DNA of 64,000 bases, taken from Cellulomonas denverensis (GTDB lineage: Bacteria; Actinomycetota; Actinomycetes; Actinomycetales; Cellulomonadaceae). Location: assembly GCF_012396125.1 (NCBI RefSeq), contig NZ_JAAXOX010000002.1, positions 186,001 through 250,000 on the forward strand. Reading direction: 5' to 3'. The translations under genes and the position numbers were made by a program. The notes under the pieces are model-generated. The model did not search any database, was not told where the DNA came from, and saw nothing but the letters and a program-made list of their open reading frames with translations. Positions 35,011-44,411 of the stretch are shown here, piece after piece. How positions within the stretch are numbered: the first letter of the stretch is position 1; every line of letters begins with the position of its first letter.

Positions 35011-36210
35011 CTACCCGACCAGCGCCCGCCCGCCCGCGACCACGACCTCCCGCGGCGGGGTCCGCACCAGCGCGTCCATCGGGTTCTCCGCGTCCAGCAG
35101 CACCACATCCGCGCGGCCTCCGACGACCAGGTCGTGCTCCGCCGCCGTGCGGCCGACCGACCAGGCACCCTCGCTGGTCAGCCCGCGCACCACCCGGGTC
35201 AGGTCCTCGTCCCGGACCAGCGAGGAGGCCCGGGCGAACTGCCAGCCGATGCCGAGGGTGTCGCCGGTGCCGTAGGGGCTCCACAGGTCGCGGATGCCGT
35301 CGGTGCCGAAGCCGAGCGGCACCCCGGCGGCGTCCAGCTCGGCCACCGGGAGCTGCGGCAGCCGGATCGGCGCCACCGTGGTCATCGACACCCCGGCCTC
35401 ACCCAGTCGGGCGATCAGGTCGAGGCGCGGGCCGTCCGGCAGCTGGGCGAGGGCGAAGCCGTGCGCGATGGTGACCCGGCCCTGGAGTCCGAGGGCGACG
35501 GTCCGATCGGCGATCAGCTCGAACTGGAACGCGCCCAGCTCCGCGGGGTCGTGCAGGTGGATGTCCACCCCGACGCCCTCCTCCGCGGCCAGGCCGAGGA
35601 TCGCGTCGATCTGGCCCACCGGGTCGCGGTCGATGCCCGCCGGGTCCAGCCCGCCGATGTGCTCCGCGCCGGCCCGCGCCGCCTGCCGCAGCAGGTCCAG
35701 CACGCCGGGGCGGCGCAGCACGCCGTCCTGCGGGAAGGCGACGATCTGGACGTCCAGCGCGCCGTCGTAGGCCGAGGCGGCCTCGCGCACCGCCTCGATC
35801 CCGCGCAGCCCGACGCCCAGGTCGACGTCGACGTGGCTGCGGATCGCGGTGGTGCCGTGCTTGACCATCTCGGCCAGCACCGCGGCGGTGGGCCGGACAC
35901 CGGGAATGCCGAGCGCGTCCCGGCGCTCCCGCTCGTGCCGGATCCGGCCGTCGGTGCTGCCCTCGCCGCCGTAGGTCTCCCACGGCATGCCCCACCAGGA
36001 CTTGTCCACGTGGGCGTGCGCGTTGACCAGGCCGGGCAGTGCCAGCAGGCCACGGCCGTCGATCACCTGCGCCGGGTCGATGCCGTCGGCGGGGATGTCG
36101 CCCAGCCGTTCGATCCGGCCGTCCGGTCCGATCAGCAGATCGGTGGTCTCACCACCCCAGGGGCGGATGCGGCGGATCAGGCGAAGGGTGCGAAGTGCGG
36201 TGGTGCTCAT
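35011..36210 (-). CDS. Cytosine deaminase-like amidohydrolase
   Basis: A 399-aa metal-dependent amidohydrolase: GLLALPGLVNAHAHVDKSWW with the first metal-binding His pair, TTAIRSHVDVD, VDIHLHDPAEL, RVTIAHGFALAQ, and GFGTDGIRDLWSPYGTGD with the catalytic Asp. The HAHVDK and GTDGIRDxxxPYG segments are those of the cytosine/isoguanine deaminase group, and the C-terminus GGRADVVLLDAENPMDALV is also typical. The substrate could be another N-heterocycle. Its end lies 38 nt from the iron-importer promoter on the same strand. Confidence 0.85.
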   Translation of the reverse strand: MSTTALRTLRLIRRIRPWGGETTDLLIGPDGRIERLGDIPADGIDPAQVIDGRGLLALPGLVNAHAHVDKSWWGMPWETYGGEGSTDGRIRHERERRDALGIPGVRPTAAVLAEMVKHGTTAIRSHVDVDLGVGLRGIEAVREAASAYDGALDVQIVAFPQDGVLRRPGVLDLLRQAARAGAEHIGGLDPAGIDRDPVGQIDAILGLAAEEGVGVDIHLHDPAELGAFQFELIADRTVALGLQGRVTIAHGFALAQLPDGPRLDLIARLGEAGVSMTTVAPIRLPQLPVAELDAAGVPLGFGTDGIRDLWSPYGTGDTLGIGWQFARASSLVRDEDLTRVVRGLTSEGAWSVGRTAAEHDLVVGGRADVVLLDAENPMDALVRTPPREVVVAGGRALVG

Positions 36211-36246
36211 CAGGGCAGTCTCACCCCGAACGCCGCCCAGGCGAAA

Positions 36247-38310
36247 TCAGGCGCCGCCGCGCAGCTCCAGGCTGATCTGCTCGGCGTCGATCGCCTCCAG
36301 CGCCCCGCTGAGCGCCTCCGCGTCGAAGGTGCCGTCGTCCCGGGCGTCCAGCAGGGCGGCGCGCTGCGCCGCCAGCCGGGCGAGCGGGGCATCCTCGACC
36401 GCGTCGTCCACCGTGGCGGCGGCGCGTTCCAGCAGCTCCAGCAGCCGGCTGTGCTCTTCCACCGTCTCGGCCTGTTGCCGGGCGATCGCCTCGGCATCCG
36501 GTGCCAGCCGGCCGGCCAGCCAGCCGATCGTGCCGCCCTGGATCAGCAGCGAGAACGCGGCCACGATGAACGCGACCACCACCAGCAGCGCCCGGCCCGG
36601 GGTGTCCGCCGGGAGGGTCTGCGCCGCGGCCACGGTGACCGCACCCCGCATCCCGGCCCACACCACGATCACGCCCTCGCGCTTGCCCAGCGGCGAGCGG
36701 CGGAAGTAGTCGATGTCCGCCAGCATCCGGCGCACCCGGGTGCTGAACCGGCTCAGGTCCTCCGGCCGGGCACCCGGACCGCGACGGCGGGTGCGGCGGG
36801 CGAGCATCTTCAGCCCGAGGCGCATCGTGCGGCGCGGGCGGCGGCCGAAGCCCGCGGGTGGTGCCATCCCGGAGCGCGCGGCGGCGGCCGTGCCGGGATC
36901 GTCGGGACTCCCGACCTCGCCGGGCACGGGGTGACCGATGATCTCGCCAGTTCCCCCGACCTCGCCGGGCACGGGATGACCCGTAATCTCGTCGGCGCTC
37001 CCGACCTCGCCGGGCGCGGGGCGACCGGTGACCTCGCCGGGTCCCGCGGCCGCACCCGGCGACGACTGCCCGGCGGACTCGATCGGCGCCTCGATCCCCA
37101 CCGGGGCCGCATCACCACCCGCGCTCCCCTGCCCCCGCCCCGGCAGAGCCCGCCGCTCGGGCACCGGTCCCCCGCCCCCGGGCAGCTCCGGACGCCCCCG
37201 GCCCAGCTCCCCGCGCGCCCACGCCTCCCGCTGCCGGACCAGGAACCGCTGCGCCCACTCCGGGTCGGCCAGGGTCTGCTCGATCGCGCTCAGCCGGGGT
37301 GCCACCGCGGCGCGGCGGGCGGCCTTGTGCCGGAGCCAGGCCAGCATCGGGATCACGAACCCGGCGCGCAGCAGCACGGTCAGCAGCAGGGCGGCCGCGG
37401 CCAGCGCGATCGCGGTGCCCAGTCCCTCGTGGTCGGCGTGCACCTCCTCGACCAGGCCGTACAGCTGCAGGCCCATGGTGAGGAAGACGACGCCCTCCAA
37501 CATGAGTTCGACCGTCGCCCAGTTCTGCCGGTCGGAGAGCCGGTGCTGCGGGGCGAGCACCCGGGGTCCACGCCACCCGGTGATCAGCCCGGCGACCACG
37601 GCAGCGACCAGCCCGGAGGCGCCCAGTTCCTCGGCCGGGATCGAGGCGAGGAACGGCACGGTGAAGCTGATCAGCGTGTTCACCGGGGCGTCGGTGACCC
37701 GGGCGCGGAGCCGGACGTTCAACCGCCCGACCGCCCAGCCGATCAGGGCCGCCACCCCGACCGAGTACAGGAAGGTGCCGAGCGCGTGCCAGAACGAGAA
37801 CGCGACCGCGGTGGCGGCGATCGCGGTGCGCAGCACCACCAGGGCGCTGGCGTCGTTCAGCAGCCCTTCGCCCTCCAGCAGCGCCACCACCCGGGGCGAG
37901 GCGCCGGCGTTCTTGACGATCCGGGTGGCCACCGCGTCGGTGGGGCTGATGATCGCACCGAGGGCCACGCCCCAGGCCAGGTCGATCCCGGGCACCGCCC
38001 AGGCGAAGAACAGCCCGAGCACCAGCGACGTGCCGACCACCAGCAGCACCGACAGCCCGCTGACCGCCCCGAAGTCCCGGCGCAGGCTCATGGTGGGCAT
38101 CGACACCGCGGCCGAGTACAGCAGCGGCGGCAGCACCCCGGCCAGGATCCACTCCGGCTCGATGTCCACCGCGGGCACCACCGGCAGGAAGCTGACCGCG
38201 ATGCCGACCAGGACCAGGATCAGCGGCGCGGGCAGCCCGAACCGCGGGGCGTAGACCGCGGCGCCGGCGGTCACCAGCAGGGTCAGGACGATCACGACGA
38301 TGGCCAGCAC
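36247..38310 (-). CDS. CPA1-type Na+/H+ antiporter with repeat-bearing cytoplasmic insert
   Basis: A protein of about 687 aa. Residues 1-350 hold some 10 transmembrane helices with LPAPLILVLVGIAVSF, WGVALGAIISPTDAVATRIV and VVALLEGEGLLNDASALVV, the conserved ion-path and Asp residues of NhaP/NHE exchangers. After a hydrophilic insert of about 150 residues come the last transmembrane parts (VVWAGMRGAVTVAAAQTLP, LVVVAFIVAAFSLLIQGGTI) and a cytoplasmic helical tail. The insert contains three 15-residue repeats (PGEVGSADEITGHPV and variants). GTG 38310 has AGGG 8-9 nt upstream; GTG 38337 is also open. The role is proton-coupled Na+ export and pH balance. Confidence 0.9.
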   Translation of the reverse strand: MLAIVVIVLTLLVTAGAAVYAPRFGLPAPLILVLVGIAVSFLPVVPAVDIEPEWILAGVLPPLLYSAAVSMPTMSLRRDFGAVSGLSVLLVVGTSLVLGLFFAWAVPGIDLAWGVALGAIISPTDAVATRIVKNAGASPRVVALLEGEGLLNDASALVVLRTAIAATAVAFSFWHALGTFLYSVGVAALIGWAVGRLNVRLRARVTDAPVNTLISFTVPFLASIPAEELGASGLVAAVVAGLITGWRGPRVLAPQHRLSDRQNWATVELMLEGVVFLTMGLQLYGLVEEVHADHEGLGTAIALAAAALLLTVLLRAGFVIPMLAWLRHKAARRAAVAPRLSAIEQTLADPEWAQRFLVRQREAWARGELGRGRPELPGGGGPVPERRALPGRGQGSAGGDAAPVGIEAPIESAGQSSPGAAAGPGEVTGRPAPGEVGSADEITGHPVPGEVGGTGEIIGHPVPGEVGSPDDPGTAAAARSGMAPPAGFGRRPRRTMRLGLKMLARRTRRRGPGARPEDLSRFSTRVRRMLADIDYFRRSPLGKREGVIVVWAGMRGAVTVAAAQTLPADTPGRALLVVVAFIVAAFSLLIQGGTIGWLAGRLAPDAEAIARQQAETVEEHSRLLELLERAAATVDDAVEDAPLARLAAQRAALLDARDDGTFDAEALSGALEAIDAEQISLELRGGA
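36908..37042. repeat. Three 45-bp in-frame tandem repeats in the antiporter gene
   Basis: The segment CCCGACCTCGCCGGGC recurs with an exact 45-bp period (at 36910, 36955 and 37000). The units differ at several positions. They code the 15-residue repeats in the cytoplasmic insert of the antiporter, so length variation would stay in frame. Confidence 0.9.
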
Positions 38311-38388
38311 GTCCGCGACCCTAGCCCCCGGATGCACCGACGGCGGCGACCCCGGGTGGGGATCGCCGCCGTCGGTGTGGCGGGTCGG

Positions 38389-40446
38389 TCAGCCCTGGGC
38401 GGGCTCCTCCTCCTCGACCGCGGGCCGGTCACCGGCGACCGCGGCCTGCTCCTCGTCGCTGACCACCGCGGCGGCGAACTGCGACTGGTACAGGCGGTGG
38501 TACGCGCCGTCCCGGCCGATCAGCTCGTCGTGGGTGCCCTGCTCGACGATCGCGCCGTGCTCCATCACCAGGATCAGGTCGGCGTCGCGGATGGTGGACA
38601 GCCGGTGTGCGATCACGAACGAGGTCCGGCCCTGGCGCAGCGAGGCCATCGCGTGCTGCAGCAGGCGCTCGGTGCGGGTGTCCACCGAGCTGGTGGCCTC
38701 GTCCAGGATCAGCACCGACGGCTGGGCCACGAACGCCCGGGCGATGGTGATCAGCTGCTTCTCACCGGCGGAGATGTTCGCGGCGTCCTCCTCCAGCACC
38801 GTGTCGTAGCCGTCCGGCAGCGAGTGCACGAACCGGTCGACGTAGGTCGCCTTGGCGGCGGCCAGCACCTCCTCGTCGGTGGCGGACTGCCGGCCGTAGC
38901 GGATGTTCTCCCGGATCGAGCCGGAGAACAGCCACGGGTCCTGCAGCACCATGCCGGTCCGGGCGCGGGCGTCGTGCCGGCTCAGCTCGGCGATGTCCTG
39001 GCCATTGACCAGGATCCGCCCGCCGTCCAGCTCGTAGAACCGCATCAGCAGGTTGACCAGGGTGGTCTTGCCGGCGCCGGTCGGGCCGACGATCGCCACG
39101 GTCTGCCCGGGCCGGACAGTGAAGGACAGATCCTCGATCAGCGGCTGGTCCTCCCGGTAGGAGAACTTCACGTGGTCGAACTCGATCGTCCCGTCGCCCT
39201 CGGCGGGGGCGGGCGCCTGCGGGTCGTCCTCGGACTGCTCATCCTCGTCCAGCAGCTGGAACACCCGCTCGGCGGAGGCGGTGCCGGACTGCACCACCGC
39301 GGCCATGCCGCCCAGCTCGGACAACGGCTGGGTGAACATCTGGGCGTACTGGATGAACGCCTGCACCGAGCCGAGCCGCATGGTGCCGTTGGCGACCATC
39401 AGGCCACCGACCACCGCGATCCCGACGTAGGTCAGGTTCCCGACGAAGCTCATTCCCGGCCAGATGATCCCGGACAGGAACTGCGCCTTGAACGAGGCCT
39501 GGTACAGCTCCTCGTTCTCGGCCTTGAACTTGTCCTGGAAGTCGCGGCGGCGGCCGAAGACCTTGACCAGCGCGTGGCCGGAGAACGACTCCTCGACCCG
39601 GGCGTTCAGCCGGCCGACCTTGCGCCACTGGATGCCGAAGGCCTTCTGCGACTTCGGGCCGATCACGCCGAAGATCACGCCCATCAGCGGCAGCGACACC
39701 AGCGCGATCAGCGCCAGCTGCCAGGAGATGGAGAACATCATCACCAGCACGCCGATCACGGTGAGGATGCTGGTCAGCGCCGTGGACAGCGACTGCTGCA
39801 TGGTCTGGGTGATGTTGTCGATGTCGTTGGTCACCCGGCTGATCAGCTCACCGCGCTGCACCCGGTCGAAGTAGCGCAGCGGCAGCCGGTTGATCTTGGC
39901 CTCGACGTCCTCGCGCAGCCGCCACATCGCCTTGACCATGACGATGTTGATGATGAAGCCCTGCGCCCAGGTCAGGAATGCGCCCGCGGCGTACAGCGCG
40001 AGCACGGTGAGCAGGATCGAGCCCAGCCGGTCGAAGTCGATGCCCTGGCCCGGGATCAGCCGGTCCATCGCCTCGACCATCGCCGCGAGCTGGTCCTGCC
40101 CGGCCGCGCGCAGTCCCTCGACCGCCTGCTCCTGGGTGGTGCCGGCGGGCAGCTGGTTGGACACGAAGCCCTCGAAGACCTCGTTGGTCGCGTTGCCGAG
40201 CACCTTGGGCGCCAGCACCGTGAGCACCACCCCGCCGGCGCCCATGATCGTCACCGCGATCAGCGCCGCCAGGTAGGGCTTGAGCAGGCCGAGCATCCGG
40301 CCGAAGCTCTCCTTGAAGTTGTCCGCCTTGCCGGGGGCGACCGAGTCCCAGGAGTCCGAGGCGATCCGGGCCTGTTCGCCCAGTTCGAGCTCGTACTTCT
40401 CCTCCTCGGTCAGCTCCGGAGCGGTGGTCGTGGTCTTCTCGCTCAT
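38389..40446 (-). CDS. Heterodimeric ABC exporter, catalytic-site subunit (TM288/LmrD-like)
   Basis: A 685-aa half-transporter with six transmembrane helices and a C-terminal ATPase: Walker A GPTGAGKTT, Q loop VLQDPWLFSG, signature NISAGEKQL (altered from LSGGQ), Walker B VLILDEATSSVD with the catalytic Glu, and switch IAHRLSTIRDADLI. A 55-residue charged N-terminus precedes the first helix. The pair resembles TM287/288 and LmrCD multidrug exporters, in which one ATP site is degenerate. Its ATG overlaps the stop of the partner gene by 4 nt (ATGA). The drug or lipid exported is not known. Confidence 0.93.
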   Translation of the reverse strand: MSEKTTTTAPELTEEEKYELELGEQARIASDSWDSVAPGKADNFKESFGRMLGLLKPYLAALIAVTIMGAGGVVLTVLAPKVLGNATNEVFEGFVSNQLPAGTTQEQAVEGLRAAGQDQLAAMVEAMDRLIPGQGIDFDRLGSILLTVLALYAAGAFLTWAQGFIINIVMVKAMWRLREDVEAKINRLPLRYFDRVQRGELISRVTNDIDNITQTMQQSLSTALTSILTVIGVLVMMFSISWQLALIALVSLPLMGVIFGVIGPKSQKAFGIQWRKVGRLNARVEESFSGHALVKVFGRRRDFQDKFKAENEELYQASFKAQFLSGIIWPGMSFVGNLTYVGIAVVGGLMVANGTMRLGSVQAFIQYAQMFTQPLSELGGMAAVVQSGTASAERVFQLLDEDEQSEDDPQAPAPAEGDGTIEFDHVKFSYREDQPLIEDLSFTVRPGQTVAIVGPTGAGKTTLVNLLMRFYELDGGRILVNGQDIAELSRHDARARTGMVLQDPWLFSGSIRENIRYGRQSATDEEVLAAAKATYVDRFVHSLPDGYDTVLEEDAANISAGEKQLITIARAFVAQPSVLILDEATSSVDTRTERLLQHAMASLRQGRTSFVIAHRLSTIRDADLILVMEHGAIVEQGTHDELIGRDGAYHRLYQSQFAAAVVSDEEQAAVAGDRPAVEEEEPAQG

Positions 40447-42176
40447 GCGTCGGCCTCCACCGAGAGCTGGGACTCGGCGATCTCGCGGTAGGTCTGGCTG
40501 GTCTCCAGCAGCTGCTCGTGCGTGCCGATGCCGGCGATCTGGCCGTCCTCGAGCACGATGATCTGGTCGGCGCCGGTCACGGTGGACACCCGCTGCGCGA
40601 CGACGACCTTGGTCACCTCGGGCAGGGCGGTCCACAGGGCCTGGCGCAGCCGGGCGTCGGTGGCCAGGTCCAGGGCGCTGAACGAGTCGTCGAAGACCAG
40701 GACGTCCGGGTTGCGGACCAGGGCCCGGGCGATCGCCAGCCGCTGGCGCTGACCGCCGGAGACGTTGGTGCCGCCCTGGGCGATGCGGGCCTCCAGGCCA
40801 CCGTCCATCTGCTGCACGAAGTCGCTGCCCTGGGCGATCTCCAGCGCCCGCCACAGGTCGCCGTCCGAGGCGTCCTCGTTGCCGAGCCGGAGGTTGGAGG
40901 CCACCGTCCCGGCGAACAGGAACGGCCGTTGCGGCACCAGCCCGATCCGGGACCAGAGGTGTTCCAGTTCGGCGTCGCGCACGTCGACCCCGCCGACCCG
41001 GACGGTGCCGGAGGTGGTGTCGAACAGCCGCGGCAGCAGCGAGATCAGGGTGGTCTTGCCGGCGCCGGTGGAGCCGATCACCGCCAGGGTCTGACCGGGG
41101 CGCACGTCGAAGCTGACGTGGGAGAGCACCGGGTGCTCGGCGCCCGGGTAGGTGAAGGTGACGTCCTGGAAGCTGACCGCCCCCGGCTCGGGGAACTCGG
41201 CCACCGGCTGCTCCGGCACGCTGAGCGTGGACGCGGAGGCCAGCACCTCGGTGATCCGCTCACCGGACACCGCCGCGCGCGGGATCATCACGGTCATGAA
41301 GCTGGCCATCAGCACGCCCATCAGGATCTGGCCGATGTACTGCATGAAGGCGAGCAGGGTGCCGATCTGCACGCTGCCGGCGTCGACCTCGATCGCGCCG
41401 AACCAGATCACCCCGATGGTGGTCACGTTCAGCACCAGCATGGCCAGCGGGAACAGGATCACGAACAGCGACCCGATCTTGCGCCCGACCACCAGGATGT
41501 CGGTGTTCGCCCCCCGGAACCGCTCGGCCTCGATCGGCTCGCGGACGAAGGCCCGGACCACCCGGACGCCGGTGAGCTGCTCGCGCATGATGCGGTTCAC
41601 CGCGTCGAGCTTGACCTGGTAGCTGCGGAACAGCGGGATCATCCGGCTGATCACGATGCCGGCGATCAGCAGCAGCGTCGGCACGGACACCGCGATCAGC
41701 CAGGACAGCCCGACGTCCTGCCGCAGGGCCATCACGATGCCGCCGATGGCCAGCAGCGGGGCGGTCACCAGCATGGTCGCCCCCATCATGGTGACCATCT
41801 GGACCTGCTGGACGTCGTTGGTGTTCCGGGTGATCAGCGAGCCGGCGCCGAACTGCGACACCTCGCGCTCGGAGAAGCCGGACACCTTGCCGTAGATGTC
41901 GTCACGCAGGTCACGGCCGACCTGCATGGCCGCGCGGGCGGCGAAGAAGGTCGCGATGATCGCCGCGAGGATCTGCCCGAGCGAGACCGCGAGCATGAAG
42001 CCGCCGGTCCGCCAGATGTAGCCGGTGTCGCCCTGGGCGACACCCTTGTCCACGATGTCGGCGTTCAGGCTGGGCAGGTAGAGCATGGCCAGCGCGGAGG
42101 CGAACTGGAACACCAGCACACCGAGCAGCAACCAGCGATAGGGCGCGAGATAGCGAAGAAGTAGTCGTCCGAGCAC
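40443..42176 (-). CDS. Heterodimeric ABC exporter, degenerate-site subunit (TM287/LmrC-like)
   Basis: A 577-aa half-transporter: six transmembrane helices (from LLGVLVFQFASALAMLYLPS), then an ATPase with Walker A GSTGAGKTT, Q loop LVPQRPFLFAG and an intact signature NVSGGQRQR. Its Walker B is VLVFDDSFSALD, where Asp replaces the catalytic Glu, and the switch region is VAQRVSTV, with Gln in place of the usual His. These substitutions mark the non-hydrolysing site of heterodimeric exporters. The partner at 38389 has the normal Glu and His, so the two complement each other. GTG 42176 has GGAGA about 5 nt upstream. It is the first gene of the pair. Confidence 0.93.
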   Translation of the reverse strand: MLGRLLLRYLAPYRWLLLGVLVFQFASALAMLYLPSLNADIVDKGVAQGDTGYIWRTGGFMLAVSLGQILAAIIATFFAARAAMQVGRDLRDDIYGKVSGFSEREVSQFGAGSLITRNTNDVQQVQMVTMMGATMLVTAPLLAIGGIVMALRQDVGLSWLIAVSVPTLLLIAGIVISRMIPLFRSYQVKLDAVNRIMREQLTGVRVVRAFVREPIEAERFRGANTDILVVGRKIGSLFVILFPLAMLVLNVTTIGVIWFGAIEVDAGSVQIGTLLAFMQYIGQILMGVLMASFMTVMIPRAAVSGERITEVLASASTLSVPEQPVAEFPEPGAVSFQDVTFTYPGAEHPVLSHVSFDVRPGQTLAVIGSTGAGKTTLISLLPRLFDTTSGTVRVGGVDVRDAELEHLWSRIGLVPQRPFLFAGTVASNLRLGNEDASDGDLWRALEIAQGSDFVQQMDGGLEARIAQGGTNVSGGQRQRLAIARALVRNPDVLVFDDSFSALDLATDARLRQALWTALPEVTKVVVAQRVSTVTGADQIIVLEDGQIAGIGTHEQLLETSQTYREIAESQLSVEADA

Positions 42177-42357
42177 TCAGGTCTCCGGGGGTCGGCGCCG
42201 CCGTGGGGCGAACGAGAAATCAACGGGGCACGTCCGCCCCAGCGAGCCGGGTCGCGACGGTGTGGCCGGGCAGTGCCGGGCAAGGTTCACAGGATAGGCA
42301 CGGGGGTCTGACACTCACATCGCATTTGTCCCTGCTCTGCCCTCGGCAGAACCTCAC

Positions 42358-43299
42358 CTACCCGGTTCGCTCCCGCCACCAGGCCAGCACCCGCAGCGCC
42401 TGGAACGTCAGCCACGGCGACGGCTCCCCCTCCGGTACGTCCACCTCGAACCAGACCTGCCCGGCCAGCGGCGGCCCCTGGGCCCAGGTGCCGTCCGGCC
42501 GCCGTGCCGACTCGATCATCTCGATCGCCTCCGCCAGCCGGGGGTCCGGGCGGTCGGCGGCCCGGAAGTGGTCCGCGGCGGTCAGCACGCTGTAGGCGTG
42601 TCGGGACGGGTAGCGGAACCGGGTGGTCCACGGCCCGACCTCCTCCCCGGTGGACAGCCGGCGGTGCAGGCGGCGGGCGAGCAGGTACTCCTCGCCGGCG
42701 TGCCGCGCATCGGCGGTGCGCCGGGGGTCGCCGCCGGCCTGGGCGTGGTCCAGCAAGCCGCGCAGCGCGTTCAGGGTGGAGTGGAAGGACGACCGGGTCG
42801 ACCCGTCCACCCACTCGCAGTTCCAGCCGCCGTCCGGCAGCTGGTGGGCGAGGAACCAGTCGACCAGCGGCTCGACGTCCACCCCGAGCCACAGCCCGTT
42901 GGACAGGGTCCAGGAGTTGATGCAGACGTCGACCTCGCCGCCCCAGTAGGGCAGGTCGTCGTACTCCCAGCGCACCGCCGACAGCCGCTCGGCCGTGTCG
43001 CCGAGCACGGCAGGGTCCACGCCCCACTCGCGCAGGGAGTTCAGGCTCCAGGTGGTGGCGGTCCACGGCTGGCCCTCGCCGCTGCCGTCGAAGCCGGCCG
43101 GGAAGAACGCTCCCCCGGCCCACTGCCCGTCCGGGTCCTGGTGCGCGAGCAGCCGGGCGCCGAAGCCCTCCCGGGCGACCCGGTCCCGGGTGGCGGACCA
43201 GACCGGCTCCGGCTCGTGCAGCAGGTCGCGCTGGACCTGCCAGCGCAGGGCCGGATCGGTGTCGAGCAGCCAGTCGGTCACCGGCGTGCCGGGCGTCAT
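42358..43299 (-). CDS. Squalene-cyclase/prenyltransferase-fold repeat protein
   Basis: A 313-aa protein with alpha/alpha-toroid repeats of the prenyltransferase/squalene oxidase type: LLAHQDPDGQWAGGAFFPAG, FLAHQLPDGGWNCEWVDGST and ESARRPDGTWAQGPPLAG are recurring QxxDGGW-like motifs. It is half the length of a squalene-hopene cyclase and lacks its DxDD acid motif, so cyclase activity is doubtful. Short actinobacterial relatives are annotated only as squalene cyclase-like. ATG 43299. It stands alone, with no isoprenoid genes nearby. Confidence 0.75.
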   Translation of the reverse strand: MTPGTPVTDWLLDTDPALRWQVQRDLLHEPEPVWSATRDRVAREGFGARLLAHQDPDGQWAGGAFFPAGFDGSGEGQPWTATTWSLNSLREWGVDPAVLGDTAERLSAVRWEYDDLPYWGGEVDVCINSWTLSNGLWLGVDVEPLVDWFLAHQLPDGGWNCEWVDGSTRSSFHSTLNALRGLLDHAQAGGDPRRTADARHAGEEYLLARRLHRRLSTGEEVGPWTTRFRYPSRHAYSVLTAADHFRAADRPDPRLAEAIEMIESARRPDGTWAQGPPLAGQVWFEVDVPEGEPSPWLTFQALRVLAWWRERTG

Positions 43300-43362
43300 C
43301 GGGACACGGTACGTCCGGCGCCCGGCGGGCGGAACCCCGGTTCGGCGGTCACCCTGGGAGGG

Positions 43363-44379
43363 ATGTCTGCCCGCACCTGGTTCGCCCTCCATCCCCGCGT
43401 CATGGCCGCCGTGAAGGCCACCGCCTCGGCCCTGATCGCCTGGTCGCTGGTCCGGGCGGTGCCAGGGCCGTGGAGTGAGTACCCCTACTACGCACCGCTC
43501 GGCGCCGTGATCGGCTCGGCGGTGACGGTGCGGGGCTCCACCCGGTCGGCGTTCCAGGCGATCGCGGCGATGGTGCTGGGTGCGGGGCTGGCCCGGGTGG
43601 TCGACCTGCTGGCGGTGCCGCAGCTGCCGGCGCTGGGCATCGTGGTGCTGGCCGGGGTGCTGCTGTCCGGGTGGCGGGTGTTCGGGTCGTCGGGCTCCTG
43701 GGTGGCCACGTCGGCGATGTTCGTCCTGGTGATCGGGCACAGCGACCCGGTCGACTACACGCTGGCCTATGTCGGGCTGACCACGGTGGGCGCCCTGATC
43801 GCGATCGGGGTGAACGCCCTGGTCCCGGCGCTGCCACTCACCCCCGCACAGCGGGCGCTGGACCGGTTGCAGGCCGCGGCCGCCGACCAGCTGGACGCGC
43901 TGGCCGACTCGATCGGCGCCGACGCGCCACCCGACGACGCCGCGCTGGTGCGGGCCCGGGCGGCAGCCGGCGCCGCGGCGGAGACGGTACGGGAGTCGGC
44001 GCGGGCGAACTGGAACGCCCGCCGGTACCGCGGTCGCCGGGGCTCGCTCGACCGGCAGGCCGCCGCCCTCGACCGCGCCGCCCGGGCCGCCGGTGACGCC
44101 CACCGCAGCCTGGTCAGCTCCTGGCGCACCCCGTCGCCGCTGGCGGACGGCCCGGCGGGTCCGGCCCGCACCCCCGACGACGCCACCGCCACCGCGCTGC
44201 GGGTCGCCGCCGACCTGGTGCGTTCCCTGGACGACGGCGACCCGGACCCGGACCTGGTCGACCGGTTGACCCGGGCGATCGCGGCCGCCGAGCGGGCGGC
44301 ACACGACCCCGGGCCGGGCGTACCGGACCGGATGACACCGAGCGTGGTGGTGGCGTTGAGCACCCTGGTCTGCGACTGA
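43363..44379 (+). CDS. FUSC-family membrane protein (aromatic-acid-exporter-like)
   Basis: A 338-aa protein. The N-terminal half has five or six transmembrane helices (VKATASALIAWSLVRAVPGP, YYAPLGAVIGSAVTVRGSTR, LSGWRVFGSSGSWVATSAMF). The C-terminal half is a long hydrophilic helical domain rich in Ala, Arg and Asp. This is the FUSC_2 arrangement of proteins related to AaeB and YccS. Transport of small organic acids is a family-level guess. ATG 43363 has GGGAGG unusually close, so the start could be slightly further downstream. Confidence 0.78.
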   Translation: MSARTWFALHPRVMAAVKATASALIAWSLVRAVPGPWSEYPYYAPLGAVIGSAVTVRGSTRSAFQAIAAMVLGAGLARVVDLLAVPQLPALGIVVLAGVLLSGWRVFGSSGSWVATSAMFVLVIGHSDPVDYTLAYVGLTTVGALIAIGVNALVPALPLTPAQRALDRLQAAAADQLDALADSIGADAPPDDAALVRARAAAGAAAETVRESARANWNARRYRGRRGSLDRQAAALDRAARAAGDAHRSLVSSWRTPSPLADGPAGPARTPDDATATALRVAADLVRSLDDGDPDPDLVDRLTRAIAAAERAAHDPGPGVPDRMTPSVVVALSTLVCD

Positions 44380-44411
44380 GTCGTCGCCGGGGCGAGCGGT
44401 CTCCGGTCGGG

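Noticed and set aside
35001..35028. A terminator at the end of the amidohydrolase gene.
   Set aside because: The CGGGCG/CGCCCG stem has an asymmetric internal bulge and overlaps the last codons, so it is no better than chance at this GC content.
34972..40491. A very long open frame (over 1800 codons) on the plus strand.
   Set aside because: It runs antisense to well-identified genes (amidohydrolase, antiporter, ABC exporter), its product is rich in Arg, Gly, His, Pro and Gln with no domain, and such frames are expected from high-GC third codon positions.
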